A stretch of DNA of 64,000 nucleotides, taken from assembly GCA_900769875.1 (NCBI GenBank), contig CAAGII010000040.1:18347-82346 (forward strand). The letters run 5' to 3'. Source of the stretch: Clostridia bacterium (GTDB lineage Bacteria; Bacillota; Clostridia; Christensenellales; Aristaeellaceae). The notes below the pieces were generated by a model, which worked only from the letters and a program-made list of their open reading frames with translations, was not told the origin of the DNA and did not search any database. Shown piece after piece: positions 25,901 to 34,299 of the stretch; the first letter of the stretch is position 1; each line of letters opens with the position of its first letter. A program made the translations under genes and the position numbers.

Positions 25901-26101
25901 ACCGTGCGCGACGGGCAGGTATCCACAAGCCTGATCCAGCGCCGTCTCAAGGTCGGCTACGCCCGCGCGGGAAGGCTTGTGGATGAGATGGAGAAGCGCG
26001 GCATCGTCAGCCAGAAGGACGGCGCAAAGCCCCGCATGTGCCTGATCTCCATGGAGGAATACGAGCAGATGCGCGCAGCCGGCAGCTTAGGCGATACATA
26101 A
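22931..26101 (+). CDS. DNA translocase FtsK/SpoIIIE
   Basis: 1056 residues: four N-terminal membrane helices (about 30-200), then a long low-complexity linker rich in Gln, Ala and Pro (about 230-560). The RecA-like motor follows, with Walker A GATGSGKSVC near 717 and Walker B IVIIIDELADLMM near 819, and a C-terminal winged-helix gamma domain (QMAIEMTV-type start near 985, RRLKVGYARAGRLVD) that reads polarity sequences. It pumps chromosomal DNA at the septum during division or sporulation. GAAGGAGG precedes the ATG. The linker is much longer than in B. subtilis SpoIIIE. Confidence 0.93.
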   Translation: MAQHPKKKTSSRKPAAKKPAPKAAPAYEADSVMLRTVLGVMLMAVGVMIFLAVDLHMTGAVFSGLRAVCFGLAGLPSLALCVFPIWGGALLVYSSQRKPRVRPFWLCFAIYALVTAAGNLLTYTGTPAMPLLDYFANRYAASPGFDLYLARAWTFSSASVAMGRAGGVLGMLLSWPLWMMLGSVPAAVLCILGAVACFLVLIRFDFRALISRLESMDEKRRAAAEERERKLHEEELEWQKKQALDLQLAQQRAVQQAQAAQAAQSAQAAQQWAAQQAGSAPPFGVPGQADSRVRPAPPIKTAEDYGFQPTEEESRTFHQPLQQRGLNVIDRLFGSSTDAPRPRRHAVSIFGKGREEAAGTPDTQPQIVQPAEPQPQTAAEQSAPVTDAPRSTARTSASRPASPLRRAPYHQPAQDPTQVPVVPAGVVQGEVSTAAAAAFRSQIAAHPVSSQPEPDDDDEDSIAMPTPEQLSAPLRSQPSPRQTDVGTFSARPLQQPKPSWSDDTPPWEDSPAAPGFTADDIRIPTVQQTGGDAWKPELNIAPLKEGEASLGDRDRDEAAAMPELPYVYPGLELLSLPKPSNNISPEEDALRAQRLEETLASFRVDAKVKHVTHGPTISRFELELAPGINVNKVTNLGANIAMNMEVESVRIEAPIPGKKLIGIEVPNRNVETVTLREVLESESMLNNTKPLAVALGKDIAGTPIVCDLAKMPHLLIAGATGSGKSVCINTMINSLLYRCSPKEVRLILIDPKVVELQCYNGIPHLLIPVVSDPHKASGALAWAVGEMTSRYNKFQQRGVRAIDGYNATLEDGEPMMPRIVIIIDELADLMMTCKRDVEEHICRLAQLARAAGIHLVVATQRPSVDVITGLIKANIPSRIAFKVSSFVDSRTILDKIGAEQLLGWGDMLYQPTGKFTPTRIQGCFLSDDEVNRITDFIRDNCPSSYDPDVIEQLDHMETDALGGGKASADSDAAEEDVTGDGSLLQQAIEMTVRDGQVSTSLIQRRLKVGYARAGRLVDEMEKRGIVSQKDGAKPRMCLISMEEYEQMRAAGSLGDT

Positions 26102-26120
26102 GAGTCGGAGGTGAGACCCC

Positions 26121-27404
26121 GTGCCCAATATGATGGACTACCTCGCAGCATACGGCGAGAGCACCGTGGAGGAAGCGCCCTGGTGCGCGCTGGACAGCCT
26201 GCTGCTTGCCAACCTGTGCTATATTGATCCAGGTCCGCTCGCCGCCACGCGGGAGGGCATCACGCTGGGACGGCTCTCCCCCCGCGTGGATCTGGACGCG
26301 CAGACCTCCCTCAGCTACCGCAGGGAACGCGGCGCGCTGATGCATGCCATGGCCGCCTCGCGCCGCTTTGGCGATATGCGCCTGTGCCACTATGTGTGCG
26401 TGCTGGAGCCCTCCGTGCCCATCCAGTTTTCGGCGGTGGTGTGCCTGATCCCGGGTGGAACGACGGTCATCGCCTATCGCGGCACGGACAATACGCTCAC
26501 CGGGTGGCGTGAGGATCTTTACATGTCCTTTGAAAGCCCCGTGCCCGCGCAGTCGGCGGCGCTGTCGTACCTGATGCAGGAGGCGGCGCTGCTGTCCGGC
26601 GATCTGATGCTCTGCGGGCACAGCAAGGGCGGCAACCTTGCGGCCTTCGCCGCCACGCATGCCACGCCGGAGGTGCAGAAGCGCATCCGCAGCGTTTGCA
26701 GCTTCGACGGGCCCGGGCTGGATGACGAAACCACCGCCTCCGAGGGCTACGCACGCATATCCCCTGTGCTGGACAGCTATGTGCCGCAGGATTCCGTGAT
26801 CGGGCTTCTGATGGATCACGAGAGCGATTATCGCGTGGTGTATTCCACAGCGTCCGGGCTGCGGCAGCACGACGCGTTCTCATGGCAGACCGAGGGCGCG
26901 GATTTCGTGTACCGGCAGAGCATCAGCGTATCCAGCCGCCTGATGGACCGCACGCTGCACGCGTGGCTCAGGCAATGCGCCCCCGCGCAGCGGCGGCTGT
27001 GCGTGGACGCCATCTTTGACCTGATGGAGGCGACAGGCGCGCCGACGCTCAACGCCCTCCGGCAGGATGGCTTTGCCAACATTGCGCGCATTCTCTCCCG
27101 TCTGGGCGATATCGAGCCGGAGGCGCGGCAGGCGTTCCTCCGTCTGGCCTGGGAGCTTGTGCAAAGCAGCGCCTCCAGCGCGGCCGGCATGGTATCCGAG
27201 GCACAGGCCGTGGAGCAGCTGCGCCAGCACCTGAGCGCGGCGACCAGCGGCATGCAGGACGTGATGCAGAGCATCTCGCTGGATACGGTCAAGCAGCGAA
27301 CCCGCGAAGCCCTGCAGCACATGGGCACAAGGCTTGTGGAGCAGGCGCTTCCCCATCGAAACAGGACGCAAGGAGATGACGAACATGATGCCCCTGAAGC
27401 TTGA
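26121..27404 (+). CDS. DUF2974 alpha/beta-hydrolase family protein
   Basis: 427 residues from a GTG at 26121, 9 bases after GGAGGTGA. GGTTVIAYRGTDNTLTGWRED, then CGHSKGGNLAAFAA (nucleophile elbow GHSKGG) and SFDGPGLDDE, define the DUF2974 (Mbeg1-like) lipase-fold family common in gut Clostridia. The C-terminal 120 residues are helical and not part of the hydrolase. No signal peptide, so it is probably cytoplasmic. It follows ftsK by 19 bases and overlaps the next gene by 20 bases. Substrate unknown. Confidence 0.85.
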   Translation: MPNMMDYLAAYGESTVEEAPWCALDSLLLANLCYIDPGPLAATREGITLGRLSPRVDLDAQTSLSYRRERGALMHAMAASRRFGDMRLCHYVCVLEPSVPIQFSAVVCLIPGGTTVIAYRGTDNTLTGWREDLYMSFESPVPAQSAALSYLMQEAALLSGDLMLCGHSKGGNLAAFAATHATPEVQKRIRSVCSFDGPGLDDETTASEGYARISPVLDSYVPQDSVIGLLMDHESDYRVVYSTASGLRQHDAFSWQTEGADFVYRQSISVSSRLMDRTLHAWLRQCAPAQRRLCVDAIFDLMEATGAPTLNALRQDGFANIARILSRLGDIEPEARQAFLRLAWELVQSSASSAAGMVSEAQAVEQLRQHLSAATSGMQDVMQSISLDTVKQRTREALQHMGTRLVEQALPHRNRTQGDDEHDAPEA

Positions 27405-27948
27405 AGCGCTCGCCGCCTCAGCCGAGGAAACACTTTTCACCTGCGTAAGCGAATTGACACGGGCCGGACAGCTTGAGCCCGGCAGCATGATCGTGCTCGG
27501 CTGCTCTACCAGCGAGGTGGCGGGCGATACCATCGGCAAGGGCAGCGTGCCCGAAATGGGCGCAATCATCGCCGCCGCCATGGTGAAGGCCTGCGCCGCC
27601 TGCGGAATGGAAGCCGCCTTTCAGTGCTGCGAGCATCTCAACCGCGCCATCGTCATGGAGCGGGAGGCAATGCGCCGCCGCATGCTGACGCAGGTGCGCG
27701 CCATTCCCCAGCCCAAGGCCGGCGGCAGCGTGCCCGCCGCGGCATGGAAGCTGCTTGTATCTCCCGTACTGGTGCAGAGCGTGCAGGCCGAGGCCGCCAT
27801 TGATGTGGGCGACACGCTGGTGGGCATGCACATCCGCCCCGTCGCCGTGCCCCTGCGCGGCTCGATGAAGAGCCTTGGCGAGGCAAGGCTGGTCATGGCA
27901 TACAGCCGCCTCCCCTACATCGGCGGCGCGCGTGCCGTGTACGAATAA
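27385..27948 (+). CDS. TIGR01440 family protein (UPF0340, YwlG-like)
   Basis: 187 residues. MIVLGCSTSEVAGDTIGKGS, AFQCCEHLNRAIVMERE and VGDTLVGMHIRPVAVPLR are the conserved blocks of UPF0340, a small family of unknown function found across Bacillota. The start at 27385 is 9 bases after AAGGAG (the ATG at 27376 abuts it) and lies inside the end of the DUF2974 gene, so the two are coupled. Ends at a bidirectional terminator. Confidence 0.88.
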   Translation: MMPLKLEALAASAEETLFTCVSELTRAGQLEPGSMIVLGCSTSEVAGDTIGKGSVPEMGAIIAAAMVKACAACGMEAAFQCCEHLNRAIVMEREAMRRRMLTQVRAIPQPKAGGSVPAAAWKLLVSPVLVQSVQAEAAIDVGDTLVGMHIRPVAVPLRGSMKSLGEARLVMAYSRLPYIGGARAVYE

Positions 27949-27960
27949 GCGCGATCAACA

Positions 27961-28000
27961 AAAAAGGACGTCCGGTTCATGCGCGCCGGAGCGTCCTTTT
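27961..28000. terminator. bidirectional terminator
   Basis: AAAAAGGACG.CCGG pairs with CCGG.CGTCCTTTT between two convergent genes. Confidence 0.88.
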
Positions 28001-28006
28001 CTCATG

Positions 28007-28939
28007 CTATTTTGCTGTGGTGTTCGCTTCAAGCGCCGCGGGATAGCGCGTACGCGTGATGTCGCCGGGTTTCTGGTTGGGCAGCACCTCAATCACATCG
28101 CCGTCGCACAGCAGCACCGTGGCATTGCCGGGATCGCCGTCCATGCTGAAAATATCGCGGTCGGGGGTAATCCCGCACTCGCGCATGTACAGCCGCACAT
28201 AGCCCCGGCTGTTGCCGGGCAGCAGCACCAGCTTCGGATCGACTGCCCTGAGCGTGAGCTGATCCACACAGAAGGGCTGCAGACCGTGGTGCGGGAACTG
28301 GAACACATCCACCGCCGCGATCTCGTCCGGATACATTTCCAGTACGCGCCTGCTCATATAATCGCCCGTGAACAGGAAGCGGCGGCTACCGTAGGTCAGG
28401 ATGAAATTCAGGCTGTCCGCGTTGTTGTCGCCGCTCACGGTGTCCCGTTCCGGGCCAAGCACCTGAAAGTGGAACGGCCCGATGCGGAATTCATCGCCCG
28501 CGCGAAGCTGCCGGTAGCTGCCCTTCTCCATGATAAAGCGCTCGGGCTTCGCCGCGGACACACCGTAGAGCACGGTGCTTTCATCGGCATAGAGGCGGTT
28601 GAAGTAGTGGATGTTGTAGCTGTGGTCGTTGTGCCAGTGGGTCACGATATGCGCGTCAAGCCGCTCGATGCCAAGGGACGCGAGATATGCGTCCAGCTGC
28701 TCGGGCTTGCGCGTGTAGTCATTGGCGGTGATATTGCTGCCGCCGTCGATCAGGATGGCATGGCGATCGTCCATCAGCACATACGCCATGGTGCCGGAGA
28801 TGTTGACCTGATGCAGCTGCATCACCGGCTTGGGGATGGCCAGCTCCATATCATCCGCCGCGTCCTCTGCCATGGCTGGGCGGAGGGCAAGGCACACAAG
28901 CAGCGCAAGCAGCAGGCAGCGCCGCGAAAAACACATCAT
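28007..28939 (-). CDS. secreted metallo-beta-lactamase-fold hydrolase (ComEC C-terminal-like)
   Basis: 310 residues with a signal peptide (CLLLALLVCLALRPAMA). HWHNDH at residues 101-106 is the HxHxDH zinc motif; LIDGG, FTGDY and FPHHG complete the metallo-beta-lactamase fold of the ComEC/Rec2-related extracellular type. Relatives are nucleases or phosphodiesterases; the substrate here is unknown. It is the second gene of an operon with the CofE-like gene 21 bases upstream. Two successive ATGs (28939, 28936) are possible starts behind AGGAGA. Confidence 0.85.
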   Translation of the reverse strand: MMCFSRRCLLLALLVCLALRPAMAEDAADDMELAIPKPVMQLHQVNISGTMAYVLMDDRHAILIDGGSNITANDYTRKPEQLDAYLASLGIERLDAHIVTHWHNDHSYNIHYFNRLYADESTVLYGVSAAKPERFIMEKGSYRQLRAGDEFRIGPFHFQVLGPERDTVSGDNNADSLNFILTYGSRRFLFTGDYMSRRVLEMYPDEIAAVDVFQFPHHGLQPFCVDQLTLRAVDPKLVLLPGNSRGYVRLYMRECGITPDRDIFSMDGDPGNATVLLCDGDVIEVLPNQKPGDITRTRYPAALEANTTAK

Positions 28940-28960
28940 CAGTCGTTCAGTCTCCTGTGC

Positions 28961-29707
28961 TCAGCTCAGCGGACGGATGAGGATGAATGGCGTCAGCTCG
29001 TCGCCCTGTCCGCAGGGATTGTCCCGCATGGCGTCCTGAATCTCATCATCGGTCAGCGGGAAATCGCTGCACTTGCCCAGCTGGTTCTGGTCGATATCAT
29101 TGGCGTCCATCAGCACCACGGGGATGCCGGTCTCCTTCTCCAGCGCGTCGCACAGCTCCACCGGGTTGGGGGGATTGATCAGCGCGAGGCTCTTGTAGCG
29201 CTCAAAGCTGGAGCGGAAATAGAACCCGTCGATGCCCGCCACACCGTGGCCGCAGATTTTGTAGAACAGTCCATGCACGCCAAAGGGTCTGGTGACCGCC
29301 GCCACGAACGCGGCAAACACCACGCGGGGAGCGCCGACCATGTCGATGACCAGCTGCAGCTTGTAGGGCTCATGCATGCCCACGCCGGTCTCGTTGATGC
29401 CCGCAAAGGGCGCAAGCAGCTTCGCCCAGAAGCCGGGATGCACCTCGTCCTTGGTGCGGACGTTTCTGGTGCACATCGCCATCACCTTCGCGCCGAAGGC
29501 CAGCACATCGCCGGGCTTGGCAATGGGCAGCACATAGCGGCGCACAAGCTCCGCCTGATCCTCACCCACCTCGATGAAGTGGGTATGAATGGCGTAGCGG
29601 TCATACCGGCGGCCGTTGCGGCCCTCCAGCGTACCGCGGTCAAAATATTCCACGCCGTTTTCGTTGCGTCGCTGTTCATCCAGATTCCTTGAGGCAATCA
29701 CGCCCAT
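28961..29707 (-). CDS. coenzyme F420-0:L-glutamate ligase-like protein (CofE/FbiB domain)
   Basis: 248 residues matching the F420_ligase (Pfam) family: the early IHTHFIEVGED, PGDVLAFGAKVMAMC and a C-terminal VVLMDANDIDQNQLG. True CofE adds glutamate to F420, but Clostridia of this kind do not normally make F420, and family members in gut Bacillota are widespread without known reaction. AAGGAGG supports the ATG at 29707. First gene of an operon with the secreted metallo-hydrolase, under a good promoter. Confidence 0.78.
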   Translation of the reverse strand: MGVIASRNLDEQRRNENGVEYFDRGTLEGRNGRRYDRYAIHTHFIEVGEDQAELVRRYVLPIAKPGDVLAFGAKVMAMCTRNVRTKDEVHPGFWAKLLAPFAGINETGVGMHEPYKLQLVIDMVGAPRVVFAAFVAAVTRPFGVHGLFYKICGHGVAGIDGFYFRSSFERYKSLALINPPNPVELCDALEKETGIPVVLMDANDIDQNQLGKCSDFPLTDDEIQDAMRDNPCGQGDELTPFILIRPLS

Positions 29708-29742
29708 AGCAGGTTCCTCCTTGACGGCAAGATTCCTTATGT

Positions 29743-29771
29743 ATTGTACACCCCTTTCAGGCGGCTGTCAA
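29743..29771 (-). promoter_or_regulatory. sigma-A promoter of the CofE-like operon
   Basis: On the minus strand: TTGACA, 17 bases, TACAAT. Five or six of six matches in each hexamer. Confidence 0.82.
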
Positions 29772-29874
29772 TTTTCTATGCTTTCAATTCGCGCGCGAAA
29801 GTATCCGCGCAGGGCAAAAAAACTGTAAAAAAACCCACAGCGCCATGATGCGCGCGCAGCCGGACGCATCCGGC

Positions 29875-29903
29875 TTGTCATGCAGCGCCAAATCGTGTAT
29901 ACT
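29875..29903 (+). promoter_or_regulatory. sigma-A promoter of ybaK
   Basis: TTGTCA (29875-29880), 17 bases, TATACT (29898-29903), 20 bases before the start codon. Confidence 0.72.
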
Positions 29904-29923
29904 GCTTCACGGAGGCGAATACC

Positions 29924-30406
29924 ATGGCAAAGCCGGTCAAAACCAATGTGCTGCGCATGCTGGACGCGCGGCGCATCCCCTACGAAACCCGTGAATACGA
30001 TGTGGACGACGGGCAGTTCGATGGATCGCTCGTCGCAGCCAAAACAGGGCTTGACCCGGAAATGGTCTACAAAACGCTCGTTCTGTGCGGCGACAGAGGC
30101 GCGCATCTGGTCTGCGTGATCCCGGTGACGCACGAGCTGGATCTCAAGGCCGTCGCCCGCGCCGCGGGACAGCGCAGCGTATCCATGCTGCCCGTGAAGG
30201 AGCTGCTGCCCCTCACCGGCTATGTGCGCGGCGGCTGCAGTCCCATCGGCATGAAAAAGCCCTTCCCGACCCTGATTGAGGAGGAGGCGCAGCTGCATGA
30301 GCGCATCAGCGTCAGCGCAGGAGTCCGCGGCTGTCAGGTGATTCTGCCGGTGGACGAGCTGGTCCATATCACCGGGGCGACCTTCGCCAGCCTCTGCCGG
30401 GGCTGA
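29924..30406 (+). CDS. ybaK: Cys-tRNA(Pro)/Cys-tRNA(Cys) deacylase YbaK/EbsC family
   Basis: 160 residues, the usual length. KTNVLRMLD at the start, the YKTLVLCGD block with the conserved lysine, and GGCSPIGMKK are diagnostic of the YbaK subfamily of INS-type editing domains. It removes cysteine wrongly attached to tRNA-Pro. GGAGGCG precedes the ATG. Monocistronic, with its own promoter; the next gene has a separate promoter. Confidence 0.93.
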   Translation: MAKPVKTNVLRMLDARRIPYETREYDVDDGQFDGSLVAAKTGLDPEMVYKTLVLCGDRGAHLVCVIPVTHELDLKAVARAAGQRSVSMLPVKELLPLTGYVRGGCSPIGMKKPFPTLIEEEAQLHERISVSAGVRGCQVILPVDELVHITGATFASLCRG

Positions 30407-30444
30407 TTTTCACGTAACAAACACCGAAATGTCACAGCCGGTGA

Positions 30445-30473
30445 TTGCGAAGCGCCGCATTCTGTTGTATAAT
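30445..30473 (+). promoter_or_regulatory. sigma-A promoter of the envelope cluster
   Basis: TTGCGA (30445-30450), 17 bases, perfect TATAAT (30468-30473), 44 bases before the peptidase start. Confidence 0.72.
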
Positions 30474-30516
30474 AGAACGGTACATGCATTCACACATCCT
30501 GCCGGAAGGAGCGGTC

Positions 30517-32061
30517 ATGCACACCATGAAGCAGCCTACGCCCGAGGACAGGCGGCGCTCATGGCGCTGCGCCGCGCTGATGGTCATGGTGATCGCGTGC
30601 GTTGCGGCGATCGCGTATCTGCTGCCGCGCACGCACACCGCGTCCGACAGCCTGCTGGAGCGCGCCGAAAAGGCCCTCATGCTCTCGGACGCCGCGGCGG
30701 AGCTGGATGAAATCAGCGCATCGCTTGTGTTCTCGCCGGAGAGCGCGACGCACCTGACCTGCGTCCAGACCCTGACGCTCCGCAACCGTACCGGCACAGC
30801 GCAGGACGCGGTGATGCTGCGCAGCTACACGGGCGCATACCTGCGCAAGGAGACCTCCCCCGCCGCAAGCGACGAATTGTTCAGCGCATGCTACCCTGGC
30901 GGCTTCTCGCCGGGAGGCGTTGTGGTGGACAGCGCGCATGTCGGCGGCGTGGCCACGCCCGTGCACTGTCTGGACGACGCCATGACCGTGCTGTCCCTGC
31001 CGCTTGAGGCGCCATGGCTGCCGGGCGAAACGCTGAGCGTGACGCTCCGCTGGCACGCGACCGTGCCCGAATGCGCAAGCCGCTTCGGCGTGAGCGGCGG
31101 CGTTTGGGCGCTTGGCAATCTGTTTCCCGTTCCCGCGCTGTGGGAGAGCGGCGTCTGGCGCACCGATCCCTACGTCGCCATTGGCGATCCGTTCCAGTCC
31201 GAATGCGCGAGGTGGTCGCTGAGCCTTACGCTGCCGCGCGGCTATCACGCCGCGGCGACCTGCGGGCTGACGAAGGTGGAGAGCGGCGCGCAGCTCACGC
31301 TGTCGGGTACAGCGCCCGCCGTGCGCGATTTCGCGCTGGTCATCCGTCCCGGAGGCGGAAGCTGCACGCTGATGGAGGGCTCGACCCGAATCACCGCATA
31401 CGCTACCTACCGCGCCAGAGCCCGCGAAATGGCGCAGTACGCAGCGCGCGCCGTGCGCTGCTACGAGGCGCGCTACGGCCCGTACCTGTATCCTGAGCTG
31501 ACGCTGTGCGAGGTAGACTTCCCCTACGGCGGCATGGAGTACCCGGGGCTTGTCATGATTGGCGCAGACGCGGTCAGCGCGGGCGGTCAGGTGCTGGAGA
31601 CCGCCGTCGCTCACGAAACGGCTCACCAATGGTGGGGCATGCAGGTGGGCAGCGACAGCTTCAACCAGCCGTGGCAGGACGAGAGCCTGTGCGAATACGC
31701 GCTGATGGATTATATCGGCGCGTACTATGGCGCGGACAGCCGCGAGCGCTCCGCCCAGGCGCTGATTGAGACTGCCATGCGCGCTGCACTCCCCGGCGGA
31801 CTGACCCCCGCCACGCCCATCGACCGCTACGAGCGACTGGACGACTACGCTACCGTTGCCTATGAGCGTGGCGCGGCGCTGTGGATGGCGCTGGAGGAGC
31901 TGATGGGCAAGGGCGCGCTCGACGGGGCGCTGCGCGATTACGCTTTGACCTACCGCTTCCGCCGCGCGTCGCGGCAGGAGCTGACAGCGCTGCTCAGTCA
32001 GCACGCGGGCATGGATTTGACCGCACTGATGAGCAGCTATCTGGACAACGTACCCAACTGA
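30517..32061 (+). CDS. membrane-anchored M1 family zinc metallopeptidase
   Basis: 514 residues. One membrane helix (about 20-38) anchors an extracellular enzyme. HETAHQWWG near 364-369 is the HExxH zinc site, and the third ligand Glu follows in WQDESLCEYA. GGMEYPG stands for the GAMEN exopeptidase motif, and YERGA resembles the YExGA of M1 enzymes. Short M1 members of this type (no C-terminal HEAT domain) are common in Clostridia. GGAAGGAG supports the ATG at 30517. It opens a run of envelope genes reaching 35265. The peptide substrate is unknown. Confidence 0.87.
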   Translation: MHTMKQPTPEDRRRSWRCAALMVMVIACVAAIAYLLPRTHTASDSLLERAEKALMLSDAAAELDEISASLVFSPESATHLTCVQTLTLRNRTGTAQDAVMLRSYTGAYLRKETSPAASDELFSACYPGGFSPGGVVVDSAHVGGVATPVHCLDDAMTVLSLPLEAPWLPGETLSVTLRWHATVPECASRFGVSGGVWALGNLFPVPALWESGVWRTDPYVAIGDPFQSECARWSLSLTLPRGYHAAATCGLTKVESGAQLTLSGTAPAVRDFALVIRPGGGSCTLMEGSTRITAYATYRARAREMAQYAARAVRCYEARYGPYLYPELTLCEVDFPYGGMEYPGLVMIGADAVSAGGQVLETAVAHETAHQWWGMQVGSDSFNQPWQDESLCEYALMDYIGAYYGADSRERSAQALIETAMRAALPGGLTPATPIDRYERLDDYATVAYERGAALWMALEELMGKGALDGALRDYALTYRFRRASRQELTALLSQHAGMDLTALMSSYLDNVPN

Positions 32062-32077
32062 GAATGAAAGAAGGTAT

Positions 32078-33190
32078 ATGCTGATGAGCGAAAAGCCGCA
32101 GCAGGCCGTCATCCTGATTCCCTCCCTTGAACCCGATGGACGCCTGCCCGCCTATGTGGATCAGCTGCTTGAACGCGGGTTCGCCCATGTGGTGATCGTG
32201 GACGACGGCAGCAGCGAAAGCTACCAGCCCATCTTTACAGACCTCGCCCGGAAGACGGGCTGCACCGTGCTGCACCATGAGGTGAACCGCGGCAAGGGCT
32301 CGGCGCTCAAGACCGGCCTGCACTGGATTGAGGAGAACCTCCCCGACTGCAGCGGCGTCATCACCGCCGACGCGGACGGGCAGCACACCGTCGAGGACTG
32401 CTGGAAGCTGGCGGAAACCCTTGCGGGCGGCAGGCGCGCGCTGTATCTGGGCAGCCGCGATTTCAACCAGGCGGACGTGCCGCCCAAGAGCCGCTTCGGC
32501 AACAAGATCACCAGCGCGGTTTTCCGCCTCTTCTACGGCAAATATCTGCCCGATACGCAGACCGGCCTTCGCGCCTTCCGCCGCGAGGAGCTGCCCTTCA
32601 TGCAGAGGGTCGAGGGCGAGCGCTTCGAGTACGAGATGAACGTGCTCATCGCCTGCGCGATGCAGAAGCTGGACATGATCCCCATCACCATCAGGACGGT
32701 GTATGAGAATGAGAACAGCGGCACGCATTTCCATCCCATCCGCGATTCGTACCGCATCTACAAGGTGATTCTGGGCAACTTCATCCGCTTCATGGGCGCG
32801 AGCATCGCATCCTTTGTGCTCGATCAGGGGCTGTTCGCCCTGCTGCGGTATGTGCTGCTCATCGGGCTCGGATTCAATGACGATATACTCCGCTGGGTCT
32901 CCACGCTGCTGGCCCGCTGCGTGTCCGCGCCGTTCAATTTCCTGCTCAACCGCAACATGGTGTTCCGCAGCAAGAGTGCCGTGAGACGTTCCGGACTGCG
33001 CTATATTCTGCTGTCTGTCGCCATTGTGTGCATGAGCGCGCTGCTCATCAACGTGCTCAGCTGGCTGGGCATGCCCAAATTCCTTGACAGCTTAAGCAAG
33101 CTTCTGGTGGATACGCTGCTCTACTTTGTCAGCTACCGCGTGCAGCGCAACTGGGTGTTTGACAAAACGCAGGAGGACGCCGCCGCATGA
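32078..33190 (+). CDS. GT2 glycosyltransferase fused to a GtrA membrane domain
   Basis: 370 residues. An N-terminal DPM1-like GT2 domain (VVIVDDGSS, then TADADGQHT with the DxD metal site near 97) is joined to a GtrA domain with four membrane helices (about 230-365). Such proteins transfer a sugar to polyprenyl phosphate and help flip it for decoration of surface polymers. The ATG at 32078 follows GAAAGAAGG; an in-frame ATG at 32084 is an alternative. It starts 16 bases after the peptidase and overlaps the tiny lipoprotein gene by 4 bases. Confidence 0.9.
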   Translation: MLMSEKPQQAVILIPSLEPDGRLPAYVDQLLERGFAHVVIVDDGSSESYQPIFTDLARKTGCTVLHHEVNRGKGSALKTGLHWIEENLPDCSGVITADADGQHTVEDCWKLAETLAGGRRALYLGSRDFNQADVPPKSRFGNKITSAVFRLFYGKYLPDTQTGLRAFRREELPFMQRVEGERFEYEMNVLIACAMQKLDMIPITIRTVYENENSGTHFHPIRDSYRIYKVILGNFIRFMGASIASFVLDQGLFALLRYVLLIGLGFNDDILRWVSTLLARCVSAPFNFLLNRNMVFRSKSAVRRSGLRYILLSVAIVCMSALLINVLSWLGMPKFLDSLSKLLVDTLLYFVSYRVQRNWVFDKTQEDAAA

Positions 33191-33339
33191 AGAAAAAGCG
33201 CATGAACGTTGTGCTGACCATCCTGACGGCGGTGCTTCTGTGCGCGTTTGCGCTTAGCGTGAGCTGCGGCCGCGTGACGGACGAGGCGGACGAGCATTAC
33301 CGCGCCCTGCTGGAGGAGATGCAGGAGGATGCCGATTAA
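33187..33339 (+). CDS. small putative lipoprotein (50 aa)
   Basis: The reading begins MKKKRMNVVLTILTAVLLCAF and contains LSVSCG, a possible lipobox with Cys27, followed by an acidic 23-residue tail (DEADEHYRALLEEMQEDAD). The ATG overlaps the glycosyltransferase stop by 4 bases (ATGA), and the next gene follows 21 bases on, which argues that it is real. It is too short for family assignment. It may be a small subunit or modulator of the neighbouring envelope enzymes. Confidence 0.62.
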   Translation: MKKKRMNVVLTILTAVLLCAFALSVSCGRVTDEADEHYRALLEEMQEDAD

Positions 33340-33360
33340 ATCCATACGGAGGAAGAAACC

Positions 33361-34296
33361 ATGAAAAAGCTGATCGCCCTGCTGGCGCTGCTTGCCCTGA
33401 TGATGACCTGCGCCGTCGCGGAGGACACGGAGCTGCCCGCTCCCGAGTCCGTCGTGACGCCGCTGCCCATTGATTTTTCCGCCGGGCATGCTGCCGATCC
33501 CGCCCTTTTCACGGAGGACGGCTACGAGGATGAAAGCATCACCGTGCAGATGTACCGCGAATGGGTCGGCGACGCGCGCTACAACGTGGCGTATGTGTCC
33601 ATCGCCGATCCCAGCCAGCTTCGCACGGGGCTTGCCGCGCCCCTTGGCAAGAAAAAGACCAACAAGATTTCCGCCATCGCGGCCAGCTGCAACGCGGTCA
33701 TCGCCATCGGCGGCGACTATTACAGCGACCGCACCTCCGGCTATGTGGTGCGTCAGGGCGAGGAGTACCGCTACAAGCCCGCCAAGACCTGCGACGCGCT
33801 GATGATCGACGTGCGCGGCGATTTCCACATCGCCAAGGCCGGGCAGAACGACGTCATCGCCGCATGGCGCGAAAGCGGCGAGGTGGTGAACGTGTTCAAT
33901 TTCGGCCCCGCGCTGGTCATCGACGGCGAGCTGCAGACGGATGTGAAGAAGTTCACCAACTTCAACCCCACCGGCCGGGAGCCGCGCTGCGCCATCGGTC
34001 AGCTGGGCGAAAGGGAATATCTGCTGGTCGTGGTGGACGGCGGCAAGGACCGTCCCGTCACCTGCACGCTGGAGGACGGTACGCAGAAAAAGTCCACCGG
34101 CTGCACCTCCGAGGTGCTGGCGCAGTTCATGTATGACAAGGGCTGCGTGCAGGCGTTCGCACTGGACGGCGGCAATTCCGCGCTGATGGTGTTCGGCGGC
34201 GAAAATTATTCGCAAAAGACGGTCAAAGCCGAACGCTCGGTGAGCGACATCATTTACTTTGCCACCGCCATCGACTTTGGACTGGACGCGGAGTAA
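33361..34296 (+). CDS. secreted phosphodiester glycosidase family protein (NAGPA domain)
   Basis: 311 residues with a signal peptide (KKLIALLALLALMMTCAVA). The fold blocks AIGGDYYSDRTSGYVVRQGE, NVFNFGPALVIDG, PRCAIGQLGEREYLLVVVDG and the terminal AFALDGGNSALMVF are those of the NAGPA/YjcP (DUF2233) family. Members cleave N-acetylglucosamine or related sugars from phosphodiester linkages; bacterial ones act on cell-wall sugars or capsule. GGAGG supports the ATG. It sits between a tiny lipoprotein and an Lgt-like gene, consistent with surface polymer remodelling. Confidence 0.87.
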   Translation: MKKLIALLALLALMMTCAVAEDTELPAPESVVTPLPIDFSAGHAADPALFTEDGYEDESITVQMYREWVGDARYNVAYVSIADPSQLRTGLAAPLGKKKTNKISAIAASCNAVIAIGGDYYSDRTSGYVVRQGEEYRYKPAKTCDALMIDVRGDFHIAKAGQNDVIAAWRESGEVVNVFNFGPALVIDGELQTDVKKFTNFNPTGREPRCAIGQLGEREYLLVVVDGGKDRPVTCTLEDGTQKKSTGCTSEVLAQFMYDKGCVQAFALDGGNSALMVFGGENYSQKTVKAERSVSDIIYFATAIDFGLDAE

Positions 34297-34299
34297 GGC

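Noticed and set aside
27875..29692. A 605-codon plus-strand frame opposite the metallo-hydrolase and CofE-like genes
   Set aside because: The minus-strand genes carry the zinc motif HWHNDH and CofE blocks with proper ribosome sites; this frame runs through the bidirectional terminator.
28961..29707. Evidence for F420 biosynthesis
   Set aside because: Only a CofE-like domain is present, with no other F420 gene nearby; the family is common in bacteria that do not make F420.
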